Source: Theobroma cacao
Lineage: Eukaryota; Streptophyta; Magnoliopsida; Malvales; Malvaceae
Direction: 5' to 3'
Length of the DNA: 64,000 nt
NCBI RefSeq assembly: GCF_000208745.1
Contig: NC_030856.1
Coordinates: 3,692,915 to 3,756,914 of the forward strand
Shown here in pieces: positions 1 through 15,997 of this stretch (position 1 is the stretch's first letter; every line of letters starts with the position of its first letter). Below the pieces are notes generated by a model, which did no database searches, was not told where the DNA came from, and was given only the letters and a program-made list of their open reading frames with translations. The position numbers and the translations under genes are program-made.

Positions 1-114
1 CCCTGCCAGTCGTACCTCTCTCCTTTCTTTTTTCATTTTTTTTTAAAATTTTATTATATATTTTTTAATTCATTTTTTTTGTTTATAATTTAGTGTCTAC
101 AAGAAGCAACTTAC

Positions 115-588
115 ATTTGAGTTCTCGATGCATCTTATCCCATATTTTGATTTTGTTGCAACCGTCTCTTTCTCTTTGTCAATTAAGACTTTCCCACCAA
201 ATACAAGCATGCTTTTTTAATTTAATTGCAACAAGCTTCACATGTTTTTCATCGGGAATATCTTTGAGCTCGAAAACTCTTTCTACTGTGTAGAGCTAGT
301 CAAGGAAGTTATCAAGGTGAAGTCTTCCTTCAAATTCAAGATGTCGACTTTGATTCCTAAGTCTCTAGTAGCAGTAGTTCTCAGTCGATGTATAGGTACT
401 TCTTCATTAGAGGATGAATTTTGATGGAAAGGGTTGATATCATCCTCTTCATCACTAGAGCTGTTATTATGGATTTGAGTAACATCACGTTTTGTGAGTT
501 GCTCTTGTAATTCTTGAATTTGGCATTGGAGTTCCACAATCTCAATCTCATGATTATTTATTTGACGATTTTGACGTCTTAGCGGCAT
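115..588 (-). pseudogene. Ty3/gypsy gag fragment, broken
   Basis: This is the N-terminal part of a retrotransposon capsid (gag) protein. The first 100 codons run from 588 down to 283, begin MPLRRQ and carry the motif DLGIKVDI, which is typical just ahead of the gypsy gag domain. After a frame change near 290, the - strand continues with YTVERVFELKDIP and, further on, IWWESLN, the core of the Retrotrans_gag family, interrupted by two stops. Similarity ends near position 115. The primer-binding site and LTR lie directly upstream (659-1260), so this is the 5' end of an element read on the - strand. It cannot make a capsid. No protease, reverse transcriptase or integrase is in the window for it; the element may continue to the left, outside the window. 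Confidence 0.8.
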
Positions 589-658
589 TCCAAATAAGGA
601 AAGTCAAAAACTCGATAGTGACAATAACTCGAATTACGCAGCAAACAAGGATCCTTTT

Positions 659-670
659 GCTCTTATACCA
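659..670 (-). other. retrotransposon primer-binding site
   Basis: Read on the - strand the sequence is TGGTATAAGAGC, one mismatch from the usual plant primer-binding site complementary to the 3' end of initiator Met-tRNA (TGGTATCAGAGC). It lies about 70 bp upstream of the gag start and about 16 bp from the proposed LTR end, which is the expected order. Confidence 0.6.
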
Positions 671-686
671 AACTAACGTCGGGCAT

Positions 687-1260
687 TGTGAAGACACTAA
701 TCGTGGTAAGGTTGGAAACCCCACTAAGATGGATAACCAATCTTGACAAGGTTAGAAAATCCCACTAAGGTGAAAAATAACCAAAATCTCACTTTGGTTG
801 ACTAGGCCAAAGTTACTAAAAACTTCTTACTCTTTTAAAAAGAACCTAAAGAAAATAAGTACTCTTACTTAAGAAAATATTATTTATTAACTCTCAACTA
901 GAATGTGAATAATAACTAAGCCTAAAGGTCCTATTTATAATATTATAGGCCCACATTATAATAAAACTCTACTTCAAATTACTTAATACAACTAGAGTAC
1001 TTAACTAGAAATTTAAATAAAATAAGTGTTCTATTCCTAAATAGAACATGACTAACTTAAAGTTCTAATACTTCTATTATACTTATAATTTCTAAATAAT
1101 AATAATCTAATAATATACTCCACACTTACTTTCCTTTTCTCTGTCATGCTGTTATACTTGGGCAAAATCTACGAAGAATACCAAGCATAACCCCTGATTT
1201 CCTTGGCAGAACAACATAAAACTAAGGGTAATAAACTGTATCTTTGGTACATTATCTACA
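687..1260 (-). mobile_element. LTR of the gypsy fragment (5' LTR, - strand)
   Basis: The block adjoins the primer-binding site. It begins TGTGAAGACAC and ends TTATCTACA on the + strand, giving TG...CA ends. A TATA-rich stretch near 930-950 would serve as promoter on the - strand. The outer edge at 1260 is chosen only because it gives a TG start on the - strand; there is no partner LTR to confirm it and the 16-bp gap to the primer site is larger than usual. Confidence 0.5.
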
Positions 1261-1462
1261 CCCAGGACTGACCGTCGTGGGATGCCAGAAGTCTTTCACG
1301 AATTTAACCCAAAGTTGTTCAAAGTCAAACAAAAGAATATTTTAAAACTTAAACTCAGTGTATAATGCAAACATGAGATGCCATGGAAGTCAAGGCAACA
1401 GAAAGTTTTTTGTGTATGTCATTGAAAAGAAAAGGATGTATCAATCACACCCACAGGTGTAA

Positions 1463-1463
<1 letters not shown>

Positions 1464-1495
<32 letters not shown>
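1464..1495. repeat. TA dinucleotide microsatellite
   Basis: About 16 tandem TA units lie in the region upstream of the first S-RLK gene. The remaining sequence from 1261 to 2147 shows no coding signal. Confidence 0.9.
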
Positions 1496-1498
<3 letters not shown>

Positions 1499-2147
1499 TG
1501 TATATTTGTTCTCCTTCTTTGTGAATCATGAAAGTTGAGTAAGTTCTTGAACAACAGTCAGAAATGGACCGCAGACCTGCATTTTCATGGTTTTAGTTAT
1601 TATTTTAATAGAAAATAATATGTACAAAGAGTTTATATACAGGTCTTTGGGAAACTACAAGGCATAGCATTGCTCAAGGATTGGAAAGATTGACTTTTCA
1701 ATGGTGTATACGGAGGAGGATATACCCTTATGTAGTGAGGGTCGGATTCATATAACCCAAATGCTTTGAGCAAAAATTCAGAAGTCAAATGGCCTATTTC
1801 TCAGGTCCTGGAGAAATTTATATAAATTAAATGTATATTTTAGTCGAAGCAAGCAGGTTACATCAAAAAATATGAATAAAGGATAGTTTCAGTTGCATTA
1901 GAAAGTTTGAGGTAGGCGGTGTTGAAAAGAAAATTCTAGTAAGTCTCTTGGATAGAAAATTTTGCTGACTCTCTTCATTATTTGCATCATGAAGGCTGAA
2001 AAATTTAGCCCTACCAGAAAACTTTAGCAGCGGTCAGAAAAGGCACCTCAAGTTTGAGATGTCAATGTTGAAGTTGTGACATTCTGTTTTTGAAATTATC
2101 ATAAAAGGAATGGGTTTTTCCAAGTCTTCAGCTTCTCGTTATTATCA

Positions 2148-5968
<3,821 letters not shown>

Positions 5969-7885
5969 CTGAGATTTCATGGAAATGTTGTGAATTCTGG
6001 TACTCGTGGAAATGATGGTTTTTCACTGTAAGTATATTTGTAGCCAGTGAACTATGCTAGCTGGTTAATTTCATTTATTTTGTTCCCGTATCTGATATCT
6101 CATTACATTTTCATACCACATAAAGAGAACAAGCTTCCAAGCTCCTCCTTTGGTGCATCTCAATGTTGATCTCAAATTCACAAGCATCTAATATTCCATA
6201 GATTTTATTCCCTTCCAGCAATGAGACTAGAAAAAACCAGTAAAGATGAGTTAAGACTCTTTTTTACAGAAGAAGAAAAGGCTTTCAGTCACTCGTTACT
6301 TCCAATGGGGAAGTTAAATGTGAGCATCTTCAACAATAGAGACAAATGTATAAGTTGATTTTGCTCTTTGAGATAATCATGTCAATTTTACTAGTTGGAG
6401 CAAGCATTTGCTGCTCCTTTTCTTGTGTTTTTTCACAGATATGTTTTGAGACACAGCTTTCAAAGTGGCAGTGTGTGTGTAATTGGACCATTAAACCTGT
6501 TTTTGGATCTTGTTCCCCCTAAAACTGTTTATCACAAGCATCTCTTTCAAGTGCTTAAGCAATAATAAAGAGCAGAAAAGTGTGGAGACACTTTGAGGTA
6601 AATTATAATTTGATTACTCATAATTTTGTTTACTATAAAACATTTAACAGAATTGAATTGATAGAAATAGTTGAAGCTTATGCTGTTACCTATGAGTGTG
6701 AACAGAAGGGAAGAAAAGGCAGCATGAGAAAGTGGAACAAGAGAAAGTTCTGCTGACTGTCCACTGACATGACTGTGCAGGAAAATTTGGTCAATGATTC
6801 AATCTTATTGAAACGAGAGAAAGCAAATTAATTGGAATATTCCTTAGTTCCTCCAGCAATTTAGTCCATCCTGGTGGCTATAAATCTAGATAGAATTGAA
6901 TACTTATGTTTGGTCACACTATTGATGGGTGATTCTACGGTAACCTTGGACATTGAATTCCAGTATTTTTTTTCTTTCCTTTTTTATAGTCTGGTAAGAT
7001 GACCCTCCCCCATTTCCAAAGACCCCATCAATCCTGTACAGGAGTGTCTTGTTACAACATTGATAGAATTTTCCACATAAAGTAACTTCTGCAGTAGCTA
7101 TGAGCTTTTCCAGGGTGTGTGTTGCCATAGTCCCTAAAGTTATTGCTTAAGAATGTTTACTTTGACTTTTGTTTAGACTAAAGAATATTCAAACAAAAAC
7201 ATTTTTCATAGTTTAATGGTTTTTGGGAACAATTGTCTTATTTATATAGGCAATTATGACAACTTCTAATAGACACAATTATCTCTGTTTCAAATAAATA
7301 TAATTGTCTATTTTTATTTGTTCCCATAGTTATGTTTATTGGTTTTTCAATAAAAATAATAAGTTGTTTTCATACATATGTGTCTATTTGAAATAATTTA
7401 TTTTTAATAGTTATGGTGGTTGGTTTTCCTATAGACAATTATTGATTTTTCAATAATCACATTTCTATCATACTTAATCATTAATCATATTTTTATAGAC
7501 ACTTAAAATAAAATTAAAAATATATTTTTAATTATCTACATTTGCACTGCTCTAATTAATTTTGCGATGAGCCACCCTGCAAAGTCCACCTATAGTCATT
7601 GTCTAATAAGTCCGATTATTATGAACTTATTCTCCTCTTTATTTAAATTGACTATTTTTTTTCTATTTTTCTCACGTAATTCATTATTGTTGAAAGCAAG
7701 AAATCAATTGATTCAATCTTAGGTAGTTTTATGCTGCCAGAATGCACATTCTTTGGTCCAAGGTTGAAAATTCTGCAGGCTCTGAACAAGAAAGCTCTTC
7801 AGGTAGCCCTTAGAAAGGATGTCGTAAGTCAGGACAGTAATTATTCTATTTACAGGTTTCAGTCGTTTGATTCAGTTGAAGAAAT
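5969..7885. other. intergenic, no gene seen
   Basis: No supported coding sequence is present. Poly(A)-type AATAAA-like sequence occurs near 6570. From about 7240 to 7500 there is a strongly AT-rich stretch with repeated phrases such as AATAGACACAATT and TTGGTTTTTCAATAAA. These recur in similar order near 32915-33010, so both are probably copies of a small non-autonomous transposon; its ends could not be fixed. Confidence 0.5.
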
Positions 7886-10800
7886 ATGGAAGAGACATTA
7901 AGGCAGGGAGAAGGTTTCATATCTTCAGATCTTTTGCTTCGGATAAAAGGCTTTACCATACTTCTTCTTTGCTTCTTTTTGTGTCCTAACTTAGTAATAA
8001 CATCCACTGAGTTTGACACTATAGATACAACTCGATCAATTAAAGATGGTGAGACCATAGTTTCGGCTGGTGGAGTCTTTGAAGTAGGATTTTTTAGCCC
8101 GAGTGTTACCAACAAAAGGTACTTGGGAATATGGTATAAGAAATCTAACACGACTGTTGTCTGGGTGGCCAACAGAGAAGTACCCCTCAATGATTCTTCA
8201 GGAGTTCTAAAAGTTACCAACCAAGGAATTCTTATCCTTCTTGACAACAATGGGAGCACTGTTTGGTCTTCCAACTCATCAACATCTGCTCGTAGGCCGG
8301 TTGCACAGATCTTGGATTCAGGTAACTTTGTTGTTAAAGATGAGACTGATGGTAACCCTCAAAACTTCATGTGGCAGAGCTTTGATTATCCTTGTGATAC
8401 ATTCCTACCAAACATGAAGATTGGAAAGGACTTGGTAACAGGTCTGGATCGTTACTTATCATCATGGAAGGAAACCAACGATCCTTTTCGGGGTAATTTT
8501 ACCTATGGATTTGATCTTGATGGATTTCCAGAGTGGGTTCTAAGAGAGGGTTCGATAAAGAGAATGCGCCGTGGCCCTTGGAATGGTCTGAGGTTTAGTG
8601 GGGTAACTGGTCTCACACCAAACTCTGTTTATGGATTTGAATTTGTTTTCAATGAGAAAGAGATATACTTCAGCTGGAACCTTTATAACAGCTCCTCTCT
8701 TTCGAGGGTATTGCTCCTTCCCAATGGAAATATACAGAGATTCACATGGATTGATGAAGCCCAAAATTGGGTACTTCACCTTCCACCATATCTAGATACT
8801 TGTGACAGTTATGCATTATGTGGTGTAAATGGCAATTGCAACAATAACAATGACAACTCCCCCGCATGCAATTGCTTAAAAGGATTTGAGCCAAAAATTA
8901 AAGAAGAATGGGAAGTGGTACCTGGGTTGGGTGGATGTGTGAGAAAGACCCCGCTAAATTGTAAGGATGATGGATTTCTGAAGTACACTGGACTAAAGTT
9001 ACCGGACGCAAGTGAATCCTGGTTTAACTATAGTATGAACCTGGAGGAGTGCAAGAACCACTGCATAAAGAACTGCAACTGCACAGCTTATACTAATTTG
9101 GATGTAAGAGGAGAAGGAAGTGGGTGTTTGATTTGGTTCAATGATCTGATTGATATTAGACAGGTGACTGAAAATGATCAAGCAATTTATATAAGAATGG
9201 CTGCAGCAGAACTTGGTATGTTATCATCCTCTAACCTTGAAGAACATTTATGTCATAAATTTTTGGTCAATTCTAGATAACTTAAACTTAAAGTGAGAGT
9301 GACTGAAAAAGAATGCAAGAGCAGCAAAAAGGCTGAAATTATTTTTGTTACATCTCCAAAGACAGCTGAACATGGTTATGATAGTAGGACAGCTGAAATT
9401 TTAGTAGGAGATTCTGGTCAAATCCACAAGTTTGGCATGCATGTATTGAATTTTACAGATCATTAGATCACTACCATCTAGTTTAAGCTGATTTTTTGGG
9501 TGTTTGTCCCTCTAGTATATGCTTAGTTTATTGATTACACCAATATAGAATGATTGAATAGCAATATATTTATTTTAAAATTGGTGAGAAGTAGTAATTA
9601 GATTTGGAGTTGGAGTTGGTGTCCGTGTACAACCTGAACCAATGGCTTAAGTTGTATGCCAACAAATTGATTGGTAAGCCTGGTAGTGAGTGATGGAAAT
9701 TCCTTATTCTTATTTCAATGTTTTCTGCTGTGATTTTCGTTGTATACAGATCAAATTGACAGTAAGAAGACAAAGGCTGAATCCAATGCGAAGAAAAATA
9801 GAGTGATAATTGGTGTCAGCATTGCATTGCCTACTACAATTCTGATCCTAGGCTTGGTTCTGTTTTTTTGGAGGAAGAAACACCATGAACGAGGTATATA
9901 TTTCCTCCTATTCATTTTTACGTTTCTGAAACTTCTGCCTAGTTTCACGCGAGTGATGAGACAAGAAGTAGATGAAATGCTATTGTTATTAATAGTAACT
10001 AAGTATTTTCAGGAAAAAGGAACACAAAAACAACAAGGAGAACTTCATTTGTATTAGAAAACTAGGGTAGGTAATGGATGCATGCAGCTAATGGGATCGT
10101 GTTGTTTTATAGCTTATAAGAAGCTTAGCATTCAATAACAGTAGGTAATACTACTGCAACACATCAGTAGAGCAAGCAGCCATAGATGAAAGAAAAAACA
10201 GAACAGAACAGAAGTAAACAGGAAACTAAGGCAACATAGCCTGATATTCATTAACTTCAGTATATGTACAAATGAAGGCTTTTAAACAAAGTTTTAAACA
10301 TAACTTGTGCACCACAAGAGTCTAACTCATAGAAGAACCTAAACATCAATCAAAACATGCATTAGGTGCATGACAGACAGTAACCTAGACAGTAAGTAAC
10401 TGTCAAAACACAAAACAGTGAGGCATGGGCATTTGACAGAAAATAAGGCTTGCAGGGTCTTCAATGCAAGTCTCAATTTAACAGATAGCATTCCTTCTGT
10501 AGCTTCTCCTTCAGTTTTTTTAAAGCTGACCTTTTACAAATAGGTTTCTGCTATCATTTTATGTATACGCCGGCTCCTACATTGCAGGATTTTTTAAATG
10601 CATTTGTGGAAGCAGTTCTAATAATGAAAATCAGAGGGAAGATCCTGAAGTACCATTATTTGACATGGCCACACTTGTCCATGCAACCAAAAATTTTTCC
10701 ATCAAGAATAAACTTGGAGAAGGCGGTTTTGGATCTGTCTTCAAGGTAACAATGCAGTAAATTGTCTAGCAACATGTTCATTGTTAATAGCTATGATGGT

Positions 10801-12379
10801 TTCCACCTCTTTGCATTGACATCAATACAGTAGCCATAAATGGGGTTTTCTGCAACTAATGTGGCCAATGCATTAGATGTTACTCAATAGATATTGACTA
10901 AACTATTCAATTGATCACAAGACTATACGCTTCAAAGATCAATGGAACTTGTTTTCCATATTCATCTTCAATAGGGAATTCAATTAACTCTCATTTGTTT
11001 CTCTTTGTGAGGTGTGAGTGGGTATTTGGTTATGAAAATAGGAAAACCATCCTTTTTTTTTATGTGGTAAGGTGCCTGTATAAGCTTTGGCAGCTTAAGA
11101 AAACTTTTAAGCATTACCAGAAATGATCTTTGGTTATAATTAAACTTCAGGGTATGCTGAAGGATGGAAGAGAAATAGCAGTAAAGAGGCTATCAGAGAA
11201 TTCGAGACAAGGTCTTAGTGAGTTCAAAAATGAAGTAGTTCATATTGCAAAGCTGCAGCACCGAAATTTAGTGAAGCTTCTTGGATGCTGCGTTGAAGGA
11301 GATGAAAAGATGTTGATCTATGAATTCATGCCTAACAAAAGCCTGAACTTCTTTCTTTTTGGTAAATCTTTTCTCTAACTTTGGATACGGTATAATTGTT
11401 GGACTTGACTGCATTCATCTTGTAACCCCAACTGCATACCAGACTTTGGGTTGCAAGATGAAGTGGTTAGCCAGTGAAAAAATTTGCACAAGATTGAACT
11501 GTGTAAGAAATTTGAGCAGATCAGGCTCAAAGCTTGTCACTGGATTGGCCTAAGCGCTACAACATCATCAATGGTATTGCTCGTGGACTCCTTTATCTCC
11601 ATCAAGATTCAAGGCAAAGAATAATTCACAGAGATCTGAAAACAGGTAATATATTACTGGACAGTCAACTGAACCCAAAAATTTCAGACTTTGGCCTTGC
11701 TAGAAGTTTTGGGGAAAATGTCACCAAAGAAAAGACAAAGAACGTGGTGGGAACATAGTAAGTTTTAGCCCCAGACTGGTGCAACATTTAGCAACATCAT
11801 ATCATGTAAATCTGAAACAACATGTAATGATTCTTAACTGCAGTGGTTACATGTCTCCGGAGTATGCAATTGATGGGCTCTACTCGATTAAATCTGATGT
11901 TTTTAGCTTTGGTGTGTTGGTGCTAGAGATTGTTAGTGGGAAAAGGAATAGAGGATTCTCTCATCCGGATCACCACCATAACCTCCTTGGGCATGTAAGT
12001 TTCAAATTATGATCCCCTCTCATCATCTCCTGGTTTGAATTCTGTTATAATTAAAGTGGCTTCAACTCAATAGGCATGGAAGCTATATGCTGAAGGCAAA
12101 CCCTTGCAACTGATTGCTGCACCAATTAGAGACACCTGCAATCTATCTGAAGTTCTGAGATCAATTCATATAGGTCTACTATGCGTGCAACAAAATCCTG
12201 AAGATAGGCCAAGGATGTCAACTGTGGTCCTGATGCTAGGTGGCGAAAGTCCTCTACCTCAGCCTAAACAACCAGGTTTTTTCAATGAAAGGGATCTAAG
12301 TGAAGCTAAATCCTCATCAAGCAATCAGAAACCATGTTCGTATGATGAACTCACCATTACACTAATGGAGGGAAGATAA
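7886..12379 (+). CDS. G-type lectin S-receptor-like Ser/Thr kinase, intact
   Basis: Seven exons: 7886-9215, 9750-9893, 10588-10745, 11151-11361, 11520-11757, 11844-11994, 12074-12379. Together they give 846 codons with no interruption (845 residues), a normal size for the family. The only methionine before the lectin domain is at 7886, which gives a 20-residue polar extension before the hydrophobic signal peptide (about 21-40). Then follow B-lectin (WVANREVP near 93), S-locus glycoprotein, PAN ([14 protein letters not shown]), a membrane span near 461-485 and the kinase: glycine loop LGEGGFGSV near 534, catalytic lysine near 556, HRD aspartate near 653, DFG near 671. It is therefore predicted to be an active plasma-membrane RD kinase that senses an outside ligand; the ligand is unknown. 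The tail ends in a Ser-rich stretch before TITLMEGR. Intron 2 (694 bp) is longer than in the + strand pseudogene (428 bp) and may hold an old insertion. Confidence 0.93.
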
Positions 12380-13387
12380 CTGACATTTTTTTCTCATCTT
12401 AACCTTTTCCTTCTGTTTTCACATTCATGTCTTAGTGACAAAAATACAGATGTAACATCTAATGCTTCAATGTGCAGTTTAAAGATTCAAAAGTGAAGAA
12501 TAGGAATGAGTGAGAGTATTCTATTCGAAAACAGTTGCAATGATCTCCCAATACTCCTAGAATTAGCATTGTAATTCCAAGTACTCTGCAATCTTGAGTT
12601 GAGTTCCTTAGATAGGCATTTGACTAGGGGCATTTGCCTTGGGTCTGGGTGTTGTTAGTACACCTAGCAACCACACAGGCTTTCCCAATATATCCTCCAA
12701 GTCCTGGCTATAGAAATTGCCACTACCTTTTGTCTCCAAGGCAACCTAAAATTTCCTGATAGCCAAGTACTATGAAAACAATAACAGAGGAAAAAAGGAT
12801 TCAAATGTCACCTATTTTTTAAAAGTTTCAGGTAAACATGACTAAAAGTCATGACATGTGATTAATCATTTCAGAAGAAATTCAACAAGCTACCATCATC
12901 CGCGTTCATAGTAACCCGTCCTAAATCAGAAAATGAAATCTGTGAAAAGTTTTTACCAAGGAAAGGCTGAGTTCTAGGCCGAGAAAATAATGGAGATCGA
13001 GGTCTCGCTTGCAGAAGTGTGGCGTCAGTACTTTGAAAGAAGACGTGTCATCCACGTCTTAAAATTCTACCTTTAAGTAGTTTTATTTTATGCTATAATA
13101 AAGGCCCCATGTTGTGAGCCGTCAAGGACAGCGGTTATCTATACGCTACATGTGCTGTATTTGATCCCTTATTTTCAGGTTAACTGATTCTTGTCCTTAT
13201 CCTTTCCATGGTTGTATTTATATACACTTAATGCAGTGTGTGAAAAACATATCTTTGTCTTTCAAAATTTATCTCTAATATTCTCTAAAGATCAACAGAA
13301 AAAAAAAAAGCTGAATTCTATTTAAACAACATTTCTCATAACCTTAGCCTACTGGTAAACGCAATAACCCATTTAAGTTATAGATCT
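12380..13387. other. intergenic, no gene seen
   Basis: This stretch separates the intact + strand kinase gene from a relic kinase exon. No reading frame is convincing. TATA-like sequences near 13093 (TATAATAAAG) and 13218 (TATTTATATACAC) could belong to a lost promoter. One clear inverted repeat is listed separately. Confidence 0.5.
13040..13060. promoter_or_regulatory. perfect inverted repeat with two ACGT cores
   Basis: The arms AAGACGTG and CACGTCTT are exact reverse complements separated by five bases. ACGTG/CACGT cores are bound by plant bZIP factors, and a TATA-like sequence lies 35-45 bp further on. No intact gene follows, so function is only a guess. Confidence 0.35.
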
Positions 13388-13605
13388 GCATGTTTGGTCT
13401 TCAATATACTGCTAGAGCGGAGATCATTAGCACTGGTTGACGATGACAGCCTAAAAGACTCTTGTATCCTTTCAACAGTGCTACGATCAATCCATGGTGG
13501 TCTATTCATGCACTGTTGTTCTGATGCAAACTAGTGAAACTGCAGTACCTGCCTCAGACAAAAAAGGGCCTGGCTTTTCACAGAAAGGTGGCTATATGAG
13601 ACAGA
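13388..13605 (+). pseudogene. relic of an S-RLK last exon
   Basis: Translated from 13388, the sequence reads ALVDDDSLKDSCILSTVLRS followed by IHGGLF. After a frame change comes TVVLMQTSETAVPAS and DKKGPGF. This matches the family's last exon ([25 protein letters not shown], then [17 protein letters not shown]). About 15 codons around the [11 protein letters not shown] motif are missing. It is a decayed kinase C-lobe; no other exons of this copy were found upstream. Confidence 0.75.
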
Positions 13606-14033
13606 TTCTTCTCCGTCCAAGGTTGGATCATGTTCTACTAATAGTAGAAACTCCAAGAATACGATACTTGTATATCAGGGAATCTTTATATACATCTTTT
13701 TTTTTTTGTCTGTTAGAACTTTTTAACTAGGAAAATGCAAAACATTTTAATTGCAATGATTGTCAATAGAAACAGCTTTTAGAAGAAGAAAGACTAGACT
13801 CAATCGTTTGTATAGAAGTCTACAAACAGATGACAAACAGAACAATCAGAAAGAGGAGCAGATCGAATCACTGATGATACTGTTATATGTCAAGCAATTT
13901 CCAAATAAAACGCCACAAAAAAGGTAAACATATAGTAGTGAACCGATATAGAAACTAACGTCACCAGCATAATACCTTAAACAGGTTCCAAAAGAACCCC
14001 AATTCCAAGCTCCATTCTCTTACCATTAGAGTA
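13606..14033. other. intergenic, partly duplicated near the window end
   Basis: No gene is seen. The stretch near 13848-13930 (GAGCAGATCGAATCACTGA and the following bases) is similar to 63632-63740, marking the left part of a segment shared with the right end of the window. Confidence 0.5.
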
Positions 14034-14597
14034 CTAAGAGTTTGGCTCAACAGGCATTTCATGATCGGAAACTGGAGTGACTGCAGCCTTTGAAGAACCT
14101 TGGACAATTCCCGCAATCAAGGTGATGCCAAAGAAACAAGCCATGACCAGGAAAATGTTGAATCCCAAGGAATTTGCAATAACGTACAGTATAACTGAAC
14201 AGATGTTATCTTTTTGTTGCTTCACCACCTTATCGACATCCACTAGCAGCCAGCAGAATATACCAACAATGAACAGAAGCAAGCAAGTTGCAATTGCAGA
14301 AAACCCAACAGGAACTTTGGTTTCTTTCAGATTTAAAGTCGGAGCAGATATGATATTCAGGCGTTTCAGAATATCGTCAAACGCAGTAACGCCTGATAAA
14401 ATGGTCGTTAGTAGAAACAAGGCCAAGCTTAAGCCAAAAGTAATAATGTAGACGATTGGACTGATATCCTTGTTTGGGTGCTTCATATCCATTATCGTTA
14501 CCATTATTTGCTGCCAGAACACACCGTCCAAGGTGGACAATGTGAAGAAAGGAATCACATTGAACCAAAATGGCAATTTACTGAAACCATTGTCCAT
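14034..14597 (-). CDS. small multi-span membrane protein, unknown
   Basis: A 187-residue open frame starts at the ATG at 14597 and ends at TAG 14034. It has at least three strongly hydrophobic stretches: near residues 45-70 (YIITFGLSLALFLL), 95-120 (GFSAIATCLLLFIVGIFCWL) and 135-165, plus a weaker one near the start (FWFNVIPFFTL). The C-terminus is short and acidic (PVSDHEMPVEPNS). I do not recognise the family. The frame stays open upstream of the ATG to about 14635, so an upstream exon is possible, for instance with the ATG-CTT-TGT start followed by a GT donor near 14905-14925. It lacks the signatures of kinase or retroelement proteins. In the related segment at the right end of the window this coding stretch is absent. 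It may be a real gene or the surviving 3' part of one. Confidence 0.5.
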   Translation of the reverse strand: MDNGFSKLPFWFNVIPFFTLSTLDGVFWQQIMVTIMDMKHPNKDISPIVYIITFGLSLALFLLTTILSGVTAFDDILKRLNIISAPTLNLKETKVPVGFSAIATCLLLFIVGIFCWLLVDVDKVVKQQKDNICSVILYVIANSLGFNIFLVMACFFGITLIAGIVQGSSKAAVTPVSDHEMPVEPNS

Positions 14598-14892
14598 TTT
14601 ATCATCCAATCCTGCTTCCTCCAGGTGGAAAAAGATTTGGGAAATTTGTGCTCAACCACCCTGGGAAAACATTTTCTTACAATTAAAGAACTTTACACAA
14701 AGTAGATTGAAAAGTTGGTTTAGTTTAAATTTTAACATGAAGAACAGTAATGCATGAGAATCATTAAGGTTCAAGAGTATGTTAATTAAACAAATATATC
14801 CAGAACACTTAATAATTATACTTATTGATACAAAGCAACTAAAAATTTGACAGAAACAAATCATATAAGAAGCAATTACAAATTCAACTAAA

Positions 14893-15060
14893 AACAAGTA
14901 TAGGAATAGCTACCTTTGCACAAAGCATGGTTTGATTTACCTAGAGATGATACATGTGTCAGCATGTTTACTTAATTTTATTTATCTACTAAACTCGATG
15001 AAAAATAGTTCTCTCTCATCCTTATATCCTACATCTCTCTTAAGTTTTAAGTCTAAATTC
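14893..15060. repeat. segment duplicated at 63842-64000
   Basis: The run beginning TATAGGAATAGCTACCTTTG and ending around ATCCTACATCTCT has a clear direct copy at the far right edge of the window with scattered substitutions. The copies share gene-flank sequence rather than a transposon structure. Confidence 0.75.
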
Positions 15061-15694
15061 GTGATTTTAAAAAGTCAATTTCTGTTATCCATGCAATTGT
15101 ATGCACAATTTTTATATTTATTGATATCGAAGCAAACAAAATCATTTTGTGTTTTACATTTGATTGTGGATTATAGAAAAAAAAGAACGTAACTTTTCTT
15201 TTGTCTTAACATTTAAACTTGAAACCATTAAAGTTTCATCTTGAAATGAAGGAAACAAAATCATAATACAAACAGAAAATAAAAAGAAGAAATGGGGATT
15301 AGAAAGCACATGCCTGGATATTAGCTTGGAAACTACAGCTCTTTGAGGATGAAGGTGAATTGACTTTGAAATGAATTTCCAAGTCAATTTCAAATTACTA
15401 GTTTCCTATCCTTTGTTATCATCATTACCGGCTGTAAGTTTCTTAAACCGTTAAATTATTAATTTTTGTATTTTTATAATAAATAAATAAACTACTTATT
15501 TAATTTGGATTATTTTCTCGTTTGTAAAGGAGGAAATTTATTAAATTATCCTCAATTAAGGTGGCTGCTATATAAAGCTATTTATGGAACTTATAATTAC
15601 AACGTTGATGTATAAAATAATAATTAAAAACTTTTAGATTTATCGTCATGGTCATGCAGTTATGTTTGTATTGTAGTGATGTGTCGTGATTATC
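15061..15694. other. AT-rich intergenic, no gene seen
   Basis: Nothing beyond short chance frames is visible here. No repeat with the rest of the window was noticed. Confidence 0.4.
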
Positions 15695-15997
15695 TTGTTT
15701 AATAGTAATCTAATTCTCATAATAGTAACTGTGTTTCGATAAGATTTTTTAAAAAATCAATGAATACTAAACAACTTTAATATGATAATCAATAGGAGTA
15801 TTTGGATTTGGGTTAATCACTTTAAGTATTTTTGGAGTTAAGCGAGAAGAAAGTTATTGCTCAAGCATCCTGAAGGTAATTAAATACAAAATGTGATGCA
15901 TGCATATCTTAGCTCATCACTGTGAAAATGGAGTATCATCTCATCCATTCTTGTTTTCTTCTTGATCAGGTCATACATGAAAAGCCCAAGCTGCCCT
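15695..15997. repeat. 3' flank shared by two - strand kinase copies
   Basis: This block, including GCTCAAGCATCCTGAAGG and GATGCATGCATATCTTAGC, matches 38460-38790, the 3' flank of the kinase pseudogene at 38829. Here the homology is broken by the solo LTR at 16003 and resumes at 19133, showing that the LTR landed in a pre-existing gene flank. Confidence 0.85.

Noticed and set aside
1464..1495. TA run as a promoter or structural signal
   Set aside because: It is an ordinary microsatellite about 650 bp from the first kinase start; nothing links it to regulation.
10050..10540. Separate LTR insertion in intron 2 of the gene at 7886
   Set aside because: The stretch has LTR-like AACTTCAGTATATGTAC wording, but I could find neither TG...CA ends with a target duplication nor a second copy in the window.
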